Assembly: GCA_963765785.1 (NCBI GenBank)
Contig: CAVXXW010000018.1
Span: 310,001 to 374,000, forward strand
Origin: AC-32 sp963765785
Lineage (GTDB): Bacteria > Actinomycetota > Thermoleophilia > Gaiellales > Gaiellaceae
Direction: 5' to 3'
Length of the DNA stretch: 64,000 bases
The translations under genes and the position numbers were made by a program. The notes under the pieces are model-generated. The model saw nothing but the letters and a program-made list of their open reading frames with translations, did no database searches and was not told the origin of the DNA. Positions 49,175 through 57,698 of this stretch are shown here, piece by piece (the first letter of the stretch is position 1; every line of letters begins with the position of its first letter).

Positions 49175-50458
49175 CTAGTGCACGACGATCGCCCGGCTCG
49201 CGGTGCCGGTCGCCAGCCACAGGACGCGGAAGCGCGTGCCCTTCGTCGCGCGGACAACCCGCGTGTACGAGCCGCGGACGTTCGTCAACGCCGGGTGCCC
49301 CACCGAGACCCAGCGCCCGTTCGCCAGCCGCTGCAGCCGGTAGAGCCGCCTGCCGAAGCCCGGGCGCACCTGGCCCCAGATCGTCGTAGGCAGCCCCTTC
49401 CGGGCTGCCTGGGCGATCGGGAGCATGAAGGAGTTCAGGGACGGCTTGACGACCCCCGCGGCGGTGAAGAGGCCGCTCTGCCAGCCGGACAGCTGGGGCT
49501 CGTCGCGGACGACGAAGTGGATCAGCACGTCCACGAAGCGCGCGTTCTTTGCCCGCAGCGCTGCCTCGGCCAGGTACTGTGCCTGCACCGAGCGCGAGAC
49601 GCCGGAGCGGTCGGGCGGGTTTGTCTGGTAGCCGTACTCGGTCAGCCAGATCCGCTTGGGGCCGAAGTCGCGGCGCACCTCCTTCAGCAAGACGGGCAGG
49701 TTCGCGAGCGTGAGCACACCCTTGCAGTACCTGCACGTGTTGCCGAAGAAGCCGTTCGGCCGCTCGCGCCGCGTGACCGGATAGGGATGGTGGGAGTAGG
49801 CGTCGAGCCGGGCGTGCGCCGCATGCATGCCGCGCATGAAGACGACCGGCGAGAGGCCGGACGGCGTCGGCCGCGGCGAGGTCGCGCCGCCGGCGACGCG
49901 GTTCCCGGCGCGAGCCGCGTGGAGCGTGGCAACGGTCGGGTTCAGCAGACGGCCGACGTAGAGCGCGGGTGAGTTCGGGCTCAGGAACCTGCGCAGGTTG
50001 GGCTCGTTCCAGACCTCCCACATCCGCACCCACGGGTAGCGCCTTGCGACTGCGAGCGCGAAGGCCGACAGCGACCACTTGCTCCTCGGCATCCCGTTGG
50101 CGCCCAGCCCGCCGTTTGCCCAGGCAGGCGTCCCGTACAGGGTCACGATCACGCCGATCTTGCGTGCGTGGAGACCCTTCAGCACGGCGTCGGCGTTGGC
50201 CCAGTTGTAAGCGGGGTCGTTCGGGTTGGATGCCTTCCGCGGCTTGTGTACCGCGATCTGGCGCCAGTTGACCGTGTAGCGCACGAGCTTCGCACCCATT
50301 CGGTCGAGCCCGTCCAGCCTGGTCTGCAACGCCGGCCCGGCTGATAGGTACGCGTCGTCCTGCACGCCGAAGCGAACATAGGGCGAGGCCGACGACGTGG
50401 CCGGCAACAGCAACGTGACTGCGGCGGCGGCGAGCGCTGCGAGCAAGGCGACCTTCAT
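49175..50458 (-). CDS. secreted clan GH-A (TIM-barrel) glycoside hydrolase-like protein
   Basis: A 427-aa exported protein: signal peptide VALLAALAAAAVTLLLPATSSA, then a (beta/alpha)8 barrel. The acid/base Glu lies in WEVWNEPN (near residue 148) and the nucleophile Glu in IWLTEYGYQT (near 271), as in GH5/GH39-type enzymes, with DAYSHHPYP between them. A C-terminal SH3-like or beta domain of about 85 aa follows. Substrate unknown. ATG 50458. It and the cupredoxin gene form the only segment of the array longer than one repeat unit. Confidence 0.83.
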   Translation of the reverse strand: MKVALLAALAAAAVTLLLPATSSASPYVRFGVQDDAYLSAGPALQTRLDGLDRMGAKLVRYTVNWRQIAVHKPRKASNPNDPAYNWANADAVLKGLHARKIGVIVTLYGTPAWANGGLGANGMPRSKWSLSAFALAVARRYPWVRMWEVWNEPNLRRFLSPNSPALYVGRLLNPTVATLHAARAGNRVAGGATSPRPTPSGLSPVVFMRGMHAAHARLDAYSHHPYPVTRRERPNGFFGNTCRYCKGVLTLANLPVLLKEVRRDFGPKRIWLTEYGYQTNPPDRSGVSRSVQAQYLAEAALRAKNARFVDVLIHFVVRDEPQLSGWQSGLFTAAGVVKPSLNSFMLPIAQAARKGLPTTIWGQVRPGFGRRLYRLQRLANGRWVSVGHPALTNVRGSYTRVVRATKGTRFRVLWLATGTASRAIVVH

Positions 50459-51034
50459 GCGTGAGACCCCCTGAGATCGATTACCTGGCTGCTATCCGTT
50501 AGGACGGAATGCGATGCACGTCAGTCGGTAAAGCTCCTGTAAGGATTCCCCACACCGAGGAGTTAGGCGGTCTGGCAGGACCGAGCCTCGAAGCCGTGCC
50601 CTCTCAAAGAGCCGAATCGCAGTGGGCTGCGGCATCACCTAGGCCTGCGTTTCCTGTCGCCGCGACAAGCCCCCTGCAAATCACGACCTCACATCCTTCG
50701 AAAAGGCGAGGGCCGCGAGAACCACCACAACTTGCTCCGATGAAACTCGATGGGCAGGGCGGCGTTCGGCTAAGTAGTGACGCCCCGGCCGAGTCGCCCC
50801 GGGCTGGCAGGCTCACCGTCGCTCTCGGCCGGGGCGTTTCACTGACCCCTTCACTCCCTCGCTCACCGAATGTACCGAGCATCGTATTCCGATTCAAGAT
50901 GAGGTGGCCAATCCTTACAGCCTCCGAACGAAAGTGGCCGGTAAGGACTCCGTAAGGGTTTCGCGGAGGATGGATCGTAGTCCAATTGTTCGGGTAACCC
51001 CTTCGCATTCGCTGGCAAGAAGAGGAGGCTACGA
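50459..51034. other. divergent intergenic region between glycosidase and cupredoxin genes
   Basis: No gene is convincing in these 575 bases. It holds a long GC-rich hairpin (annotated separately), two opposed TGTAAGGATT elements (around 50529 and complementary near 50915) and a further GGTAAGGACTCCGTAAGG tandem near 50939. The last two may be operators for one or both divergent genes. Confidence 0.4.
50781..50836 (+). terminator. strong GC hairpin, terminator-like
   Basis: CGCCCCGGCCGAG (50781-50793) pairs perfectly with CTCGGCCGGGGCG (50824-50836), then TTTC. The 30-base loop has its own pairing (GCCCCGGGCTGGC). Thirteen uninterrupted pairs in the middle of a divergent region, with no gene ending into it, is unexpected; it may mark a lost gene. 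Confidence 0.55.
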
Positions 51035-51889
51035 ATGCGCAAGCTCGCGCTACTGACTGCGGTGCTGGCAGCGTTGCTGGCCACGCCGCAAGCACTTGCA
51101 CAGACGGTGACGGTCCAGATTCTGAAAGGGGGCTTCTCGCCGGAGACTGTCACGGTTGCACGAAACGACACGGTCGTCTGGAAGAACACAGACACGGCCA
51201 AGCACCAGGTCGTAGCCGACAACGGCTCGTTCCAGTCGCCCGTGCTCTCACCTGGTACGACGTATGCGCACGTCTTCGGAGCCGCGGGTACGTTCAGCTA
51301 CCACGGCGCGCTGCACTCGGCCTTGAAGGGTGCGGTGGCCGTGCGAACCGTCAGCCTCGGCGCTTCGCGGACGCTGCTCACCTACGGGACGAGCACCAGG
51401 CTCTCCGGTCGCGTCTCGAACGGGAATGCCGGCGAGGAGGTGACGATCCGTGCCACACCGTTCGATCAACCGGAACGCCTGATCACGGTGACGACAGAGG
51501 CGGGCGGCTTCTGGTCGCTTCGCGTCTTTCCGCTGATCAGGACGAGTTACGAGGCAACCTGGGGGCCCGCGGCAAGCGAGGTCACCGAGACGGTCCTCGT
51601 CCGCCCGCGGCTGATCCTGAAGAGGGGCCATCACGGATTCTTCTCGGTCACGCTGTTCGACCTGAACCAGCTGCCAAACAACCACGTCTGGATCTCGCGC
51701 TGGTCGCCATCGCTGGGGCGCTACGTGCACGTTGCGAGGATCTTCCTCAATCCGACGAACCGCGAGGTGATCTGGAGGGCGACCTTCCGGCTGCGCGTGC
51801 GGAGAGGAACCAGACTGAAGGCGTTCATTACCGGCTACCAGGCCGGGCCTGGCTATCTCGCTGGATGGAGCGATCCCGTCAGGCGCTAG
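51035..51889 (+). CDS. secreted cupredoxin-domain protein lacking the copper cysteine
   Basis: A 284-aa exported protein. Start ATG 51035 after GAGGAGG. Signal peptide residues 1-22 (ending ALAQ). Residues 23-105 form a plastocyanin-like domain. His57 is present (AKHQVV), but the C-terminal ligand loop reads YHGALHSALKG: Gly91 replaces the Cys ligand and Leu97 the Met, so a type-1 copper site cannot form. Residues 110-200 resemble an Ig-like surface domain, followed by a basic C-terminal domain. An adhesive or structural role is more likely than electron transfer. Confidence 0.8.
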   Translation: MRKLALLTAVLAALLATPQALAQTVTVQILKGGFSPETVTVARNDTVVWKNTDTAKHQVVADNGSFQSPVLSPGTTYAHVFGAAGTFSYHGALHSALKGAVAVRTVSLGASRTLLTYGTSTRLSGRVSNGNAGEEVTIRATPFDQPERLITVTTEAGGFWSLRVFPLIRTSYEATWGPAASEVTETVLVRPRLILKRGHHGFFSVTLFDLNQLPNNHVWISRWSPSLGRYVHVARIFLNPTNREVIWRATFRLRVRRGTRLKAFITGYQAGPGYLAGWSDPVRR

Positions 51890-52095
51890 CCAGCGCCACC
51901 GCGGCCGCCGGGACCGCTCCGGCGGCCGCGTGCTCTCTGTTGGGGACTCATCGACGGTGCGTCTCCCCAACGCCGGGAAGAAGGGGTCATGTAAGCGCAA
52001 CTCCGGCCGTGCGGTTGTCGAGGATTCGGCAGTCATGCGCGAAAGGTCGCTGTTTCGACTGAACTCGGAGCGGTGGCCTTCGATCGCCCCGTCGG

Positions 52096-52126
52096 GTGAC
52101 ATTTCCGCACGCTGGCCCAACGAGCG
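52096..52126 (+). repeat. dispersed repeat, copy 10
   Basis: GTGACATTTCCGCACG then CTGGCCCAACGAGCG; preceded by GTCGG and followed by CACGCCTAG. Confidence 0.78.
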
Positions 52127-52174
52127 TTCCTCACGCCTAGCGTGCCCCGGCGCTCTTACAGGTGGACGTCGGGC

Positions 52175-52519
52175 CTACTCTGGCCTGACGATATCGACCG
52201 AGATCTCCACCGCCGGAATCGTTCCTCTGTTCTCAAGCCAGTGTGTGGTTTTCCTGTCCTCGGGCCAGCCCACTCCCGGCCCATACTCGGTAGCGGCTCC
52301 ACTCCGATGATCGGTGATCGTTCCTTGCAGTATGTAGACGATGCCTGGTCTGTCTTTGTGGTCGTGAATCGGGCCGAAGACGCCGCCAGGCTCGATGGTC
52401 ACCATACGCATTCGAAGTTGGCGCCCTGCCATGCCCTCGATCTCAGGCCCAAGGTCAAGCGTTGCGAGTAGCTCCGTCGTAACACCTTTCGTCTCCGGTG
52501 CCGCCTCTTCGTTTCTCAT
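52175..52519 (-). CDS. cupin-domain protein
   Basis: A 114-aa single cupin from ATG 52519, after GAGAGGAGAG. Motif 1: GPIHDHKDRPGIVYILQG (His-x-His, Glu replaced by Ile-Val-Tyr region); motif 2: GPGVGWPEDRKTTHWLEN. The chemistry is unknown. Similar small cupins in actinobacteria are annotated only by fold. Bounded by repeat copies 10 and 11. Confidence 0.8.
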   Translation of the reverse strand: MRNEEAAPETKGVTTELLATLDLGPEIEGMAGRQLRMRMVTIEPGGVFGPIHDHKDRPGIVYILQGTITDHRSGAATEYGPGVGWPEDRKTTHWLENRGTIPAVEISVDIVRPE

Positions 52520-52684
52520 CGTGCTCTCCTCTCGGTACTTCCAGGGCCTTACGTCCGACCCGACCTGGATTCTCGCGACTGTGGGGCGTCTTTCTTTGTC
52601 GGGATTGCCTTTGCCATCGGCGCAGTAGCAAGCACGAGACGCAAGGGAGGAAGCCCGCGGGTCCGAGAAGCCTCCGTAGTTCAG

Positions 52685-52716
52685 GTGGTCATTCCGGAAC
52701 ACTGGCCCAGCCGAGG
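52685..52716 (+). repeat. dispersed repeat, copy 11
   Basis: GTGGTCATTCCGGAACA then CTGGCCCAGCCGAGG; one base longer at the start; preceded by TTCAG. Confidence 0.75.
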
Positions 52717-52739
52717 AGACTTTGCTACGGCGTGGTCTC

Positions 52740-53456
52740 CTAGCCGGTGCGCTTCGAGACCGCCACCGCGTTGCCGGAGTCGTCGTACGCGGTGATGCGC
52801 TCGACCTCCGCGCCCTTCGGCATCGAGCCGAGGAAGCCGCCCTCGACGACGGGCAGCGTGAGGGTCGAGCCGTCGGCGAGCCGGACATCGACCCGTGCGG
52901 CTGGAACGAGGACGTAGCCATAGACGGTGAGGAGGTCGGGGTGCGGGTAGACCCAGATGCTCCCCCGGTTGATGTCCGATGACGCGGGCCAAGGTGGATA
53001 GCAGCCGCCGAAGCCGAACTGTCCGCCGGGGCCGGGCGCGTCGTCTGCCCAGTCGATGAACCAGCACTTACCACCCTGGTCGTTTGGCGCGACCCACATG
53101 TCCTGCGGACCGTCGGCGGTCTGGATCTCGATCACGCCGTGCGCCTGGCTGACGTCGGCGTGCGGAAACTTGTGGCCGAAGCCTTTCTGCGTCGCCATGT
53201 CCGCCGCCTTGTTGTTCGTCTCGAAACTGGTCGAGACGGCAGGCGGCGCGGGCGTCCCCTGGAAGAGGTCGGCGATCTGTCCGCGCAGTGCGACGGCGGT
53301 GGGCACGAGCAGCAGCGCCAGCGCCGCGACCGCGAGTGCCGCGTAGCGCCTGCGTGTCGTGTGGGCGCGCGCGAGCACGTCCTCCCAGCCGTCGGAGCGC
53401 GGCTCGATCGCCGGCACGAGTTCGTCGAGCAGCTCGTCGATTCGTGTCTCGGTCAT
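52740..53456 (-). CDS. single-pass membrane protein paired with ECF sigma factor (anti-sigma-like)
   Basis: A 238-aa protein: a cytosolic N-terminus of about 38 aa (TETRIDELLDELVPAIEPRSDGW), one membrane helix (YAALAVAALALLLVPTAVAL, 38-57) and an exported beta-rich domain with two Cys (GGKCWFIDW and FGGCYPPW). The N-terminus is short for a classical anti-sigma domain and lacks the zinc HxxxCxxC motif. Its ATG overlaps the sigma factor stop as ATGA, so a sensor/anti-sigma role is likely by context only. Confidence 0.72.
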   Translation of the reverse strand: MTETRIDELLDELVPAIEPRSDGWEDVLARAHTTRRRYAALAVAALALLLVPTAVALRGQIADLFQGTPAPPAVSTSFETNNKAADMATQKGFGHKFPHADVSQAHGVIEIQTADGPQDMWVAPNDQGGKCWFIDWADDAPGPGGQFGFGGCYPPWPASSDINRGSIWVYPHPDLLTVYGYVLVPAARVDVRLADGSTLTLPVVEGGFLGSMPKGAEVERITAYDDSGNAVAVSKRTG

Positions 53457-53917
53457 GACTTCACCTCCGGTGCAAGCGCCTGTCGCAGGACGCGGCGGGC
53501 GGTGGAGAGCGTCGCGCCGACCGTGCCGGGGCTGACCCCGAGCGTCTCGGCGATCGTCGCGTAGTTGAGATCGGCGTAGTAGTGAAGGAAGAGCACCTCG
53601 CGCTGGCGGTCGGTCAGCAGCTCCAGCGGGAGCGAAGCGCCACCGCCGTTCGGTGTCGGAGTCTCGGGCCGGTCGTACAGGGCAAGCAACGGGCGCCGCT
53701 TGCGGCCGGCGTCGCGAGCCGCGTTGACGACGATCCGCCAGACCCACGCTTCCAGCGAGCCGCGGCCACGGTAGCTGCGCCGGTTCCGCACGGCCTTCGC
53801 GAACGCGTCCTGGACGGCCTCCTCGCCAAGTGTCCGGTCACCTGCGATCGCGGCAGCCGCTCTGCAGAACTGGGGTCGCTGCGTGCGGTAAAGCTCTTCG
53901 AGGTCGTCGATCATCAC
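53453..53917 (-). CDS. ECF-type RNA polymerase sigma factor
   Basis: A 154-aa sigma-70-like factor with only regions 2 and 4. Region 2: LGEEAVQDAFAKAVRNRRSYRGRGSLEAWVWRIVVN (written here in parts: DAFAKAVRNR, then EAWVWRIVVNAARD). Region 4: LTDRQREVLFLHYYADL, then YATIAETLGVSPGTVGATLS with the helix-turn-helix. ATG codons at 53917 and 53914 are both possible. It heads a two-gene unit with the membrane protein and lies between repeat copies 11 and 12. Confidence 0.9.
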   Translation of the reverse strand: MMIDDLEELYRTQRPQFCRAAAAIAGDRTLGEEAVQDAFAKAVRNRRSYRGRGSLEAWVWRIVVNAARDAGRKRRPLLALYDRPETPTPNGGGASLPLELLTDRQREVLFLHYYADLNYATIAETLGVSPGTVGATLSTARRVLRQALAPEVKS

Positions 53918-54014
53918 TCGTCCGACGCGCCGGACGAGGTCGATTCTTTACGGCTTGAGGTGCTTCCGCACGATTTTCACCCCGACACCATCGGTCTGAC
54001 CCGGTCATCCTCTG

Positions 54015-54045
54015 GTGACATTCCCGCACACTGGCCCAGGCGACC
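54015..54045 (+). repeat. dispersed repeat, copy 12
   Basis: GTGACATTCCCGCACA then CTGGCCCAGGCGACC; preceded by CTCTG. The rightmost copy found. Confidence 0.82.
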
Positions 54046-54077
54046 TCCTAACGCAAGCTCGCCTCCACAGAAGAGTC

Positions 54078-54689
54078 CTAGCCGAAGACGTGTCGAACCG
54101 CGACCCGCAGGGCCTCAGTTGCGAGGGCCGCGGCGATAACGAGCGCGGCCACCGGGTCGGCCCACCACCACCCAAACGCAAGATCGAATGCGAGAGCCAC
54201 AAGGGTGATCCCGGCGAGCGCTGCGGCGGCGAGCGTCAGAACGCCGTCGCCTCGAAGCGCCGGGCTCTGGAGAGCCGCGGCGACGACCAGCTTCTCGCGT
54301 CCGAGCCAGGGCAGGAACAGGAGCGACAGCCCCGTCACCAAGATGGCAAAGACGGTCTCCTTGGCGTGTGATCCGGTCACAAGGGCGCGCAGTGCCCCGG
54401 CAGTGACCAATGCCGCAACGGCGGCCATCGCAATCACGATGAACTTCTGGGCGTGGCGCTCCAGGCGTTCCGCGGCCTCCGGGTCGCTCCGTTCGCGCCG
54501 GAATCGCCAGATGAGAACCACCGAGGCTGACGAGTCGAGTAGCGCGTTCAGTGCAAAGCCCGCCGTTGCCGGACTGTCTGCGATAAGTGCAAGCGCCAGC
54601 CCAGATGCTCCGGCGATTCCGTTCCAGCCAATCGTGGCGTAGGAAAGGCGAAGCGCACGGTGGATGAGTGAGTTCCGAGAAGCGGGCAT
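54078..54689 (-). CDS. cation-diffusion-facilitator-like membrane protein
   Basis: A 203-aa protein with six helices in the CDF arrangement: WNGIAGASGLALALIADSP (helix 1), ALNALLDSSASVVLIWRFR (helix 2, with the Asp/Ser of the metal site), and helix 5 LRGDGVLTLAAAALAGITLV with WWADPVAALVIA (helix 6). The usual cytosolic C-terminal metal domain is missing, and the first Asp of helix 2 is displaced compared with classical Zn transporters. Metal and direction are not evident. Confidence 0.75.
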   Translation of the reverse strand: MPASRNSLIHRALRLSYATIGWNGIAGASGLALALIADSPATAGFALNALLDSSASVVLIWRFRRERSDPEAAERLERHAQKFIVIAMAAVAALVTAGALRALVTGSHAKETVFAILVTGLSLLFLPWLGREKLVVAAALQSPALRGDGVLTLAAAALAGITLVALAFDLAFGWWWADPVAALVIAAALATEALRVAVRHVFG

Positions 54690-54800
54690 GGGGGCATTGG
54701 CGCCGACCCGTCTTCCCGGCTCACCGCCCGAGAACCTACCAACTTCGCTCGGACCGGGGCGAGAGCGCCCCGGAGGGCGCTCTCGGAGGGAGGGTGGCCG

Positions 54801-55262
54801 CTACCAGGTGCGGTAGGACTGGCGAGAGATGAAGACGCCGTGGGCGCCCTGGTTGCGGCAGGTGACGCCGGTGATGCGGGAGGTGCAAGAGAAGGGACCG
54901 CGTGTCCAGCTCCTGCCGTAGGCAAGCGTCGTGTAGACCGGGCGGATCGCGTAGTTTCGGTTGCCGGCGCAGAAGATCGTCGGCCTCGTTTTCGCACCAA
55001 GCCCGAAGCCGTGCCAGTCGCCGGCGAGGCAGCGACGCTGCAGCTGCATTGCATAGCCGGCGTGGCGGAGACCGCAGGTCAGCAGGGGCTTGGTGCCGTG
55101 GGGCGCGAACGCCTTCGGATCGTAATAACACTGGATGTTCCCCGACGGCGAGCGGAAGCCGGGCACCATCCGAGCGCCGGAGCTACCAGCCGCCGACGAG
55201 GATATGGCTACCGCCGCCATCGTGAAGGCGACGGCGATTGAGATGAAAAGCGAGAGCTTCAT
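54801..55262 (-). CDS. secreted cysteine-rich protein of unknown function
   Basis: A 153-aa exported protein: signal peptide residues 1-24 (LFISIAVAFTMAAVAISSSA), then a domain with six cysteines (IQCYYD, LLTCGLR, QRRCLAG, IFCAGN, FSCTS, VTCRN) and the pattern FRSPSGNIQC...LAYGRSW...HGVFISRQSY. The SPSGNI and HGF-SR-type ends are recurrent in actinobacterial secreted proteins without assigned function. ATG 55262. Confidence 0.72.
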   Translation of the reverse strand: MKLSLFISIAVAFTMAAVAISSSAAGSSGARMVPGFRSPSGNIQCYYDPKAFAPHGTKPLLTCGLRHAGYAMQLQRRCLAGDWHGFGLGAKTRPTIFCAGNRNYAIRPVYTTLAYGRSWTRGPFSCTSRITGVTCRNQGAHGVFISRQSYRTW

Positions 55263-55427
55263 GGATGCCTCCTAATCGACGACGCGCCCCATCCTGAGCC
55301 GGCCGCTCAACAGCCACGTCACGGCCGCGTAACCGTTACGCAACACCGAGAAGTCCGAGGTCAAGTGCACGGATTCCCCCGATCGAGGGACGTCCGCTAG
55401 CTCTCGATGGGCGATCTTTGACAGAGA

Positions 55428-56237
55428 ATGCGGAAGCGGCTCCGCTATGCCCTTGCGGCCACCTCGCTCATCACTGGGGCGATCGTTTTCGTGTCCTTTA
55501 CGCTCCTCCCGGAGCCCGGATTGGGGCTCCCTCACTTCTTTTACGTTTCGATCATCCTCGCTGCGTTCGCGGGCGGGCCTTGGATTGGCGCAGCCGCAGC
55601 GACGGTTGCGACGGCGATGTACACGACGGGTGTGGTTGCCAACCCAGCTATCCCGCCAAGCGAGGTCATGACCGCAGGTACGGCCGTCCGCCTTATCACG
55701 TACCTGACGGTGGGGATCGTCACCGGCTACTTCGCGACTCGGAATCGAGAGCTACTTGCGGAGCTTGAGCTACTCGCCGAGCGAGACGCTTTGACCGGGT
55801 TGCCGAACACGCGCGCGTTCGAGCGGGCCATAGACAACCGCCTCAGCCAGGACGACCCGTTCGCTCTCCTCGTCGGCGGTGTCGATTCCCTTCCACGGGT
55901 GCCCCTTCGCGCGGAAATGGATGCTGATGACCTGCTACGCCAGATCGCGAACTGCCTACTAGGCTCACTTCTTCCGGGCGATGACGTCGCACGCATCGGA
56001 GACGACACATTTGCCGTATTGACCTACGCGGCAAGCGCAACCGACGCGGGCAGGATCGCAGCTCGTCTGCAAGGCGTCCTGGCTGAGAGTGGGTTCTCCG
56101 TGACATTCGGCTGGTCCGCTTCTCCACAGGACGGAAAGAATGCGCTCTCGCTTTATCGGGCCGCCGACGAGCGGCTTTACGCGAGGCGCGTGATTAATCG
56201 TGAGTCAACGGTGATACCGCTCGCGGGGTTCGGCTAG
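55428..56237 (+). CDS. membrane GGDEF-like protein with degenerate active site
   Basis: A 269-aa protein with four membrane helices in residues 1-105, then a GGDEF-fold domain (LLAERDALTGLPNTRAFERAI is the normal entry, 115-135). The signature is RIGDDTF at 189-195 instead of R-x-GGDEF, and the Mg-binding D-x-D-x-F-K segment reads GVDSLPRVPL. Diguanylate cyclase activity is therefore unlikely; a sensor or c-di-GMP/GTP-binding role is possible. ATG 55428. It transcribes toward rep. Confidence 0.82.
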   Translation: MRKRLRYALAATSLITGAIVFVSFTLLPEPGLGLPHFFYVSIILAAFAGGPWIGAAAATVATAMYTTGVVANPAIPPSEVMTAGTAVRLITYLTVGIVTGYFATRNRELLAELELLAERDALTGLPNTRAFERAIDNRLSQDDPFALLVGGVDSLPRVPLRAEMDADDLLRQIANCLLGSLLPGDDVARIGDDTFAVLTYAASATDAGRIAARLQGVLAESGFSVTFGWSASPQDGKNALSLYRAADERLYARRVINRESTVIPLAGFG

Positions 56238-56388
56238 AAAGCCCGAGCCCGACAACAGGGCACCTCGGAAGACGACACCGATCCCCGCCATCGACTGGGC
56301 GATGCAGATACGACTACCAGCCTGCACCGCGCCACAACCGCGAGTGGAGGCGGCCCTCCCGGGCCGGGTCTCCCCTCGCGGGAGCGGC

Positions 56389-57378
56389 TCACGGTGCCCG
56401 CGTCGACGCCGGACGCCGATCCAGCACCCTCGCCACTGCAGCGAACTCGGCCTCTGACCAGTCCGGCATCGGACAACGACCTTCCCGAGCCGACCAGAGC
56501 CGCCGCGCCTTCCGCAGCGCCACCATCGTCACGCCAGTCCGCCGCGTCAGCGAGCGAGAGACTGTCAGCACCGGCCCGCTGATCGTCTGCAGGAACTCCG
56601 GCGGATGCTTTCCCGTCAAGTACTTGGTCAGGTAGCCGATCGCCTTCTCGTGCGCGAACACCTTTGAGCGCTCCGCCGCCTTCCAGCCCTGCACGTAGCC
56701 AAGCCCGCAGAGCGGTGCCCAGCGCTTCATCGCGTCGATGAACGCCCGCGAGAAGGCCATCTCGAGCGGCGTCGTGTAGGGGAGCGCCATATGCGCGTGC
56801 AGCGCCCCGCGCTTCTGCACCTCCAGGTTTCCGACCAGCACCGGCGGCAGCCGCTCGAACTCGTAGCCCGCCCTCCGCAACACCGAGCGAGCGTCGTTGT
56901 ACGCCTTCCGCTTCAGCCAGCGCATCCGCAGCTTGAGGCGCCGGTTTGCCTTGTAGAGCGCCTTCGCCTCGCCCCGCCGGTCGGCGCCCCACGGGATCGC
57001 CACGTTGCGGCGGTGCCGTTCCTGCTCCGGCGTCCCCGGCAGCGTCACGTCGGTCAAGAGCAGCAGCCCGCCGTACTCGCGCAGCGCTTCTGCGGTCACC
57101 CGCCGCTGATCGCGCGACCACTTCGGATACACGGCCGAGCAGGTGCGCCGGCCGCAGTTCGGCGCCTTGCTTGAGATGACCTTGCCGCAACCGGTGCAGC
57201 GTCCCTCGAACGGCTTCAGGCCGCGCCGCTGCGCGAGCAGGCGATCCAAGACCTCGTTCGTGTGGCGGAGCGCCTCGGCCGGGTAGTGGTCATAGGTCGG
57301 GACATATCGCTGGGGCCGCCGACGCGTTCTCGTCGCTTCAAAGAGCGCGAGCTGTCCCAGCGAGCCGTGCTTAGCCAT
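56389..57378 (-). CDS. rep: HUH-type replication initiator (RepSA-like)
   Basis: A 329-aa initiator of rolling-circle type. An N-terminal zinc-ribbon-like part has C61-x2-C64-x10-C75-x4-C80. The metal-binding HUH motif is H194-A-H196 (KRGALHAHMAL). Catalytic Tyr candidates are in AIGYLTKYLTG (249 and 253). AICEs such as pSAM2 use this class to replicate as a circle after excision. It lies 320 bases from the right att site and reads inward. It is full-length by eye. Confidence 0.86.
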   Translation of the reverse strand: MAKHGSLGQLALFEATRTRRRPQRYVPTYDHYPAEALRHTNEVLDRLLAQRRGLKPFEGRCTGCGKVISSKAPNCGRRTCSAVYPKWSRDQRRVTAEALREYGGLLLLTDVTLPGTPEQERHRRNVAIPWGADRRGEAKALYKANRRLKLRMRWLKRKAYNDARSVLRRAGYEFERLPPVLVGNLEVQKRGALHAHMALPYTTPLEMAFSRAFIDAMKRWAPLCGLGYVQGWKAAERSKVFAHEKAIGYLTKYLTGKHPPEFLQTISGPVLTVSRSLTRRTGVTMVALRKARRLWSAREGRCPMPDWSEAEFAAVARVLDRRPASTRAP

Positions 57379-57649
57379 CGCCGAGCAAGTCGAAGACGTC
57401 TAGCTGCCCCGGATGAATGGACGGCAGCTCGTCGTCGGCGCTCGCTGCTTTCTGCTTGTGACCCTCGTTCGACGCCGATTCGCCGGCGTCAGGTGTCGCT
57501 AAGTCCGGGTCCTCCTGTGACTCGTCGGAACGGGAACGCCGACGCGGGTTCGACTCCCCGCCGTCCACCGGCTGTCCAACTGCAGAGTCGGAGCCTGTCA
57601 GTCTTAGTCGGTCACCCGCGCCGTGCCCCGAGTCGCCTTTCCCCTGCAA
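57371..57649 (-). CDS. small acidic protein upstream of rep (doubtful)
   Basis: A 92-aa open frame from TTG 57649, overlapping rep by eight bases. The product is polar and disordered-looking, with a C-terminal IHPGQLDVFDLLGDG that resembles a short interaction peptide. Coupling to rep favours a real gene; weak start and low complexity argue against it. Further downstream starts are possible. Confidence 0.35.
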   Translation of the reverse strand: MQGKGDSGHGAGDRLRLTGSDSAVGQPVDGGESNPRRRSRSDESQEDPDLATPDAGESASNEGHKQKAASADDELPSIHPGQLDVFDLLGDG

Positions 57650-57698
57650 AGCGCATGGAGAGTGGCCGACAGTGCGTCGGAGTGAATCGGCGCCCGAT

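Noticed and set aside
42101..54045. Dispersed repeats as CRISPR repeats
   Set aside because: Spacing is 340 to 3300 bases and each interval contains a gene; no uniform spacers and no cas genes.
42101..54045. Dispersed repeats as classical integron attC sites
   Set aside because: I could not place paired RYYYAAC and GTTRRRY cores or the L''/L' boxes around the copies, and no IntI-type gene is adjacent. A computed covariance search would settle it.
56100..56125. GTGACATTCGGCTGG as a thirteenth repeat copy
   Set aside because: It lies inside the GGDEF-like gene, matches only the first ten bases and lacks the CTGGCCCA part at the right spacing.
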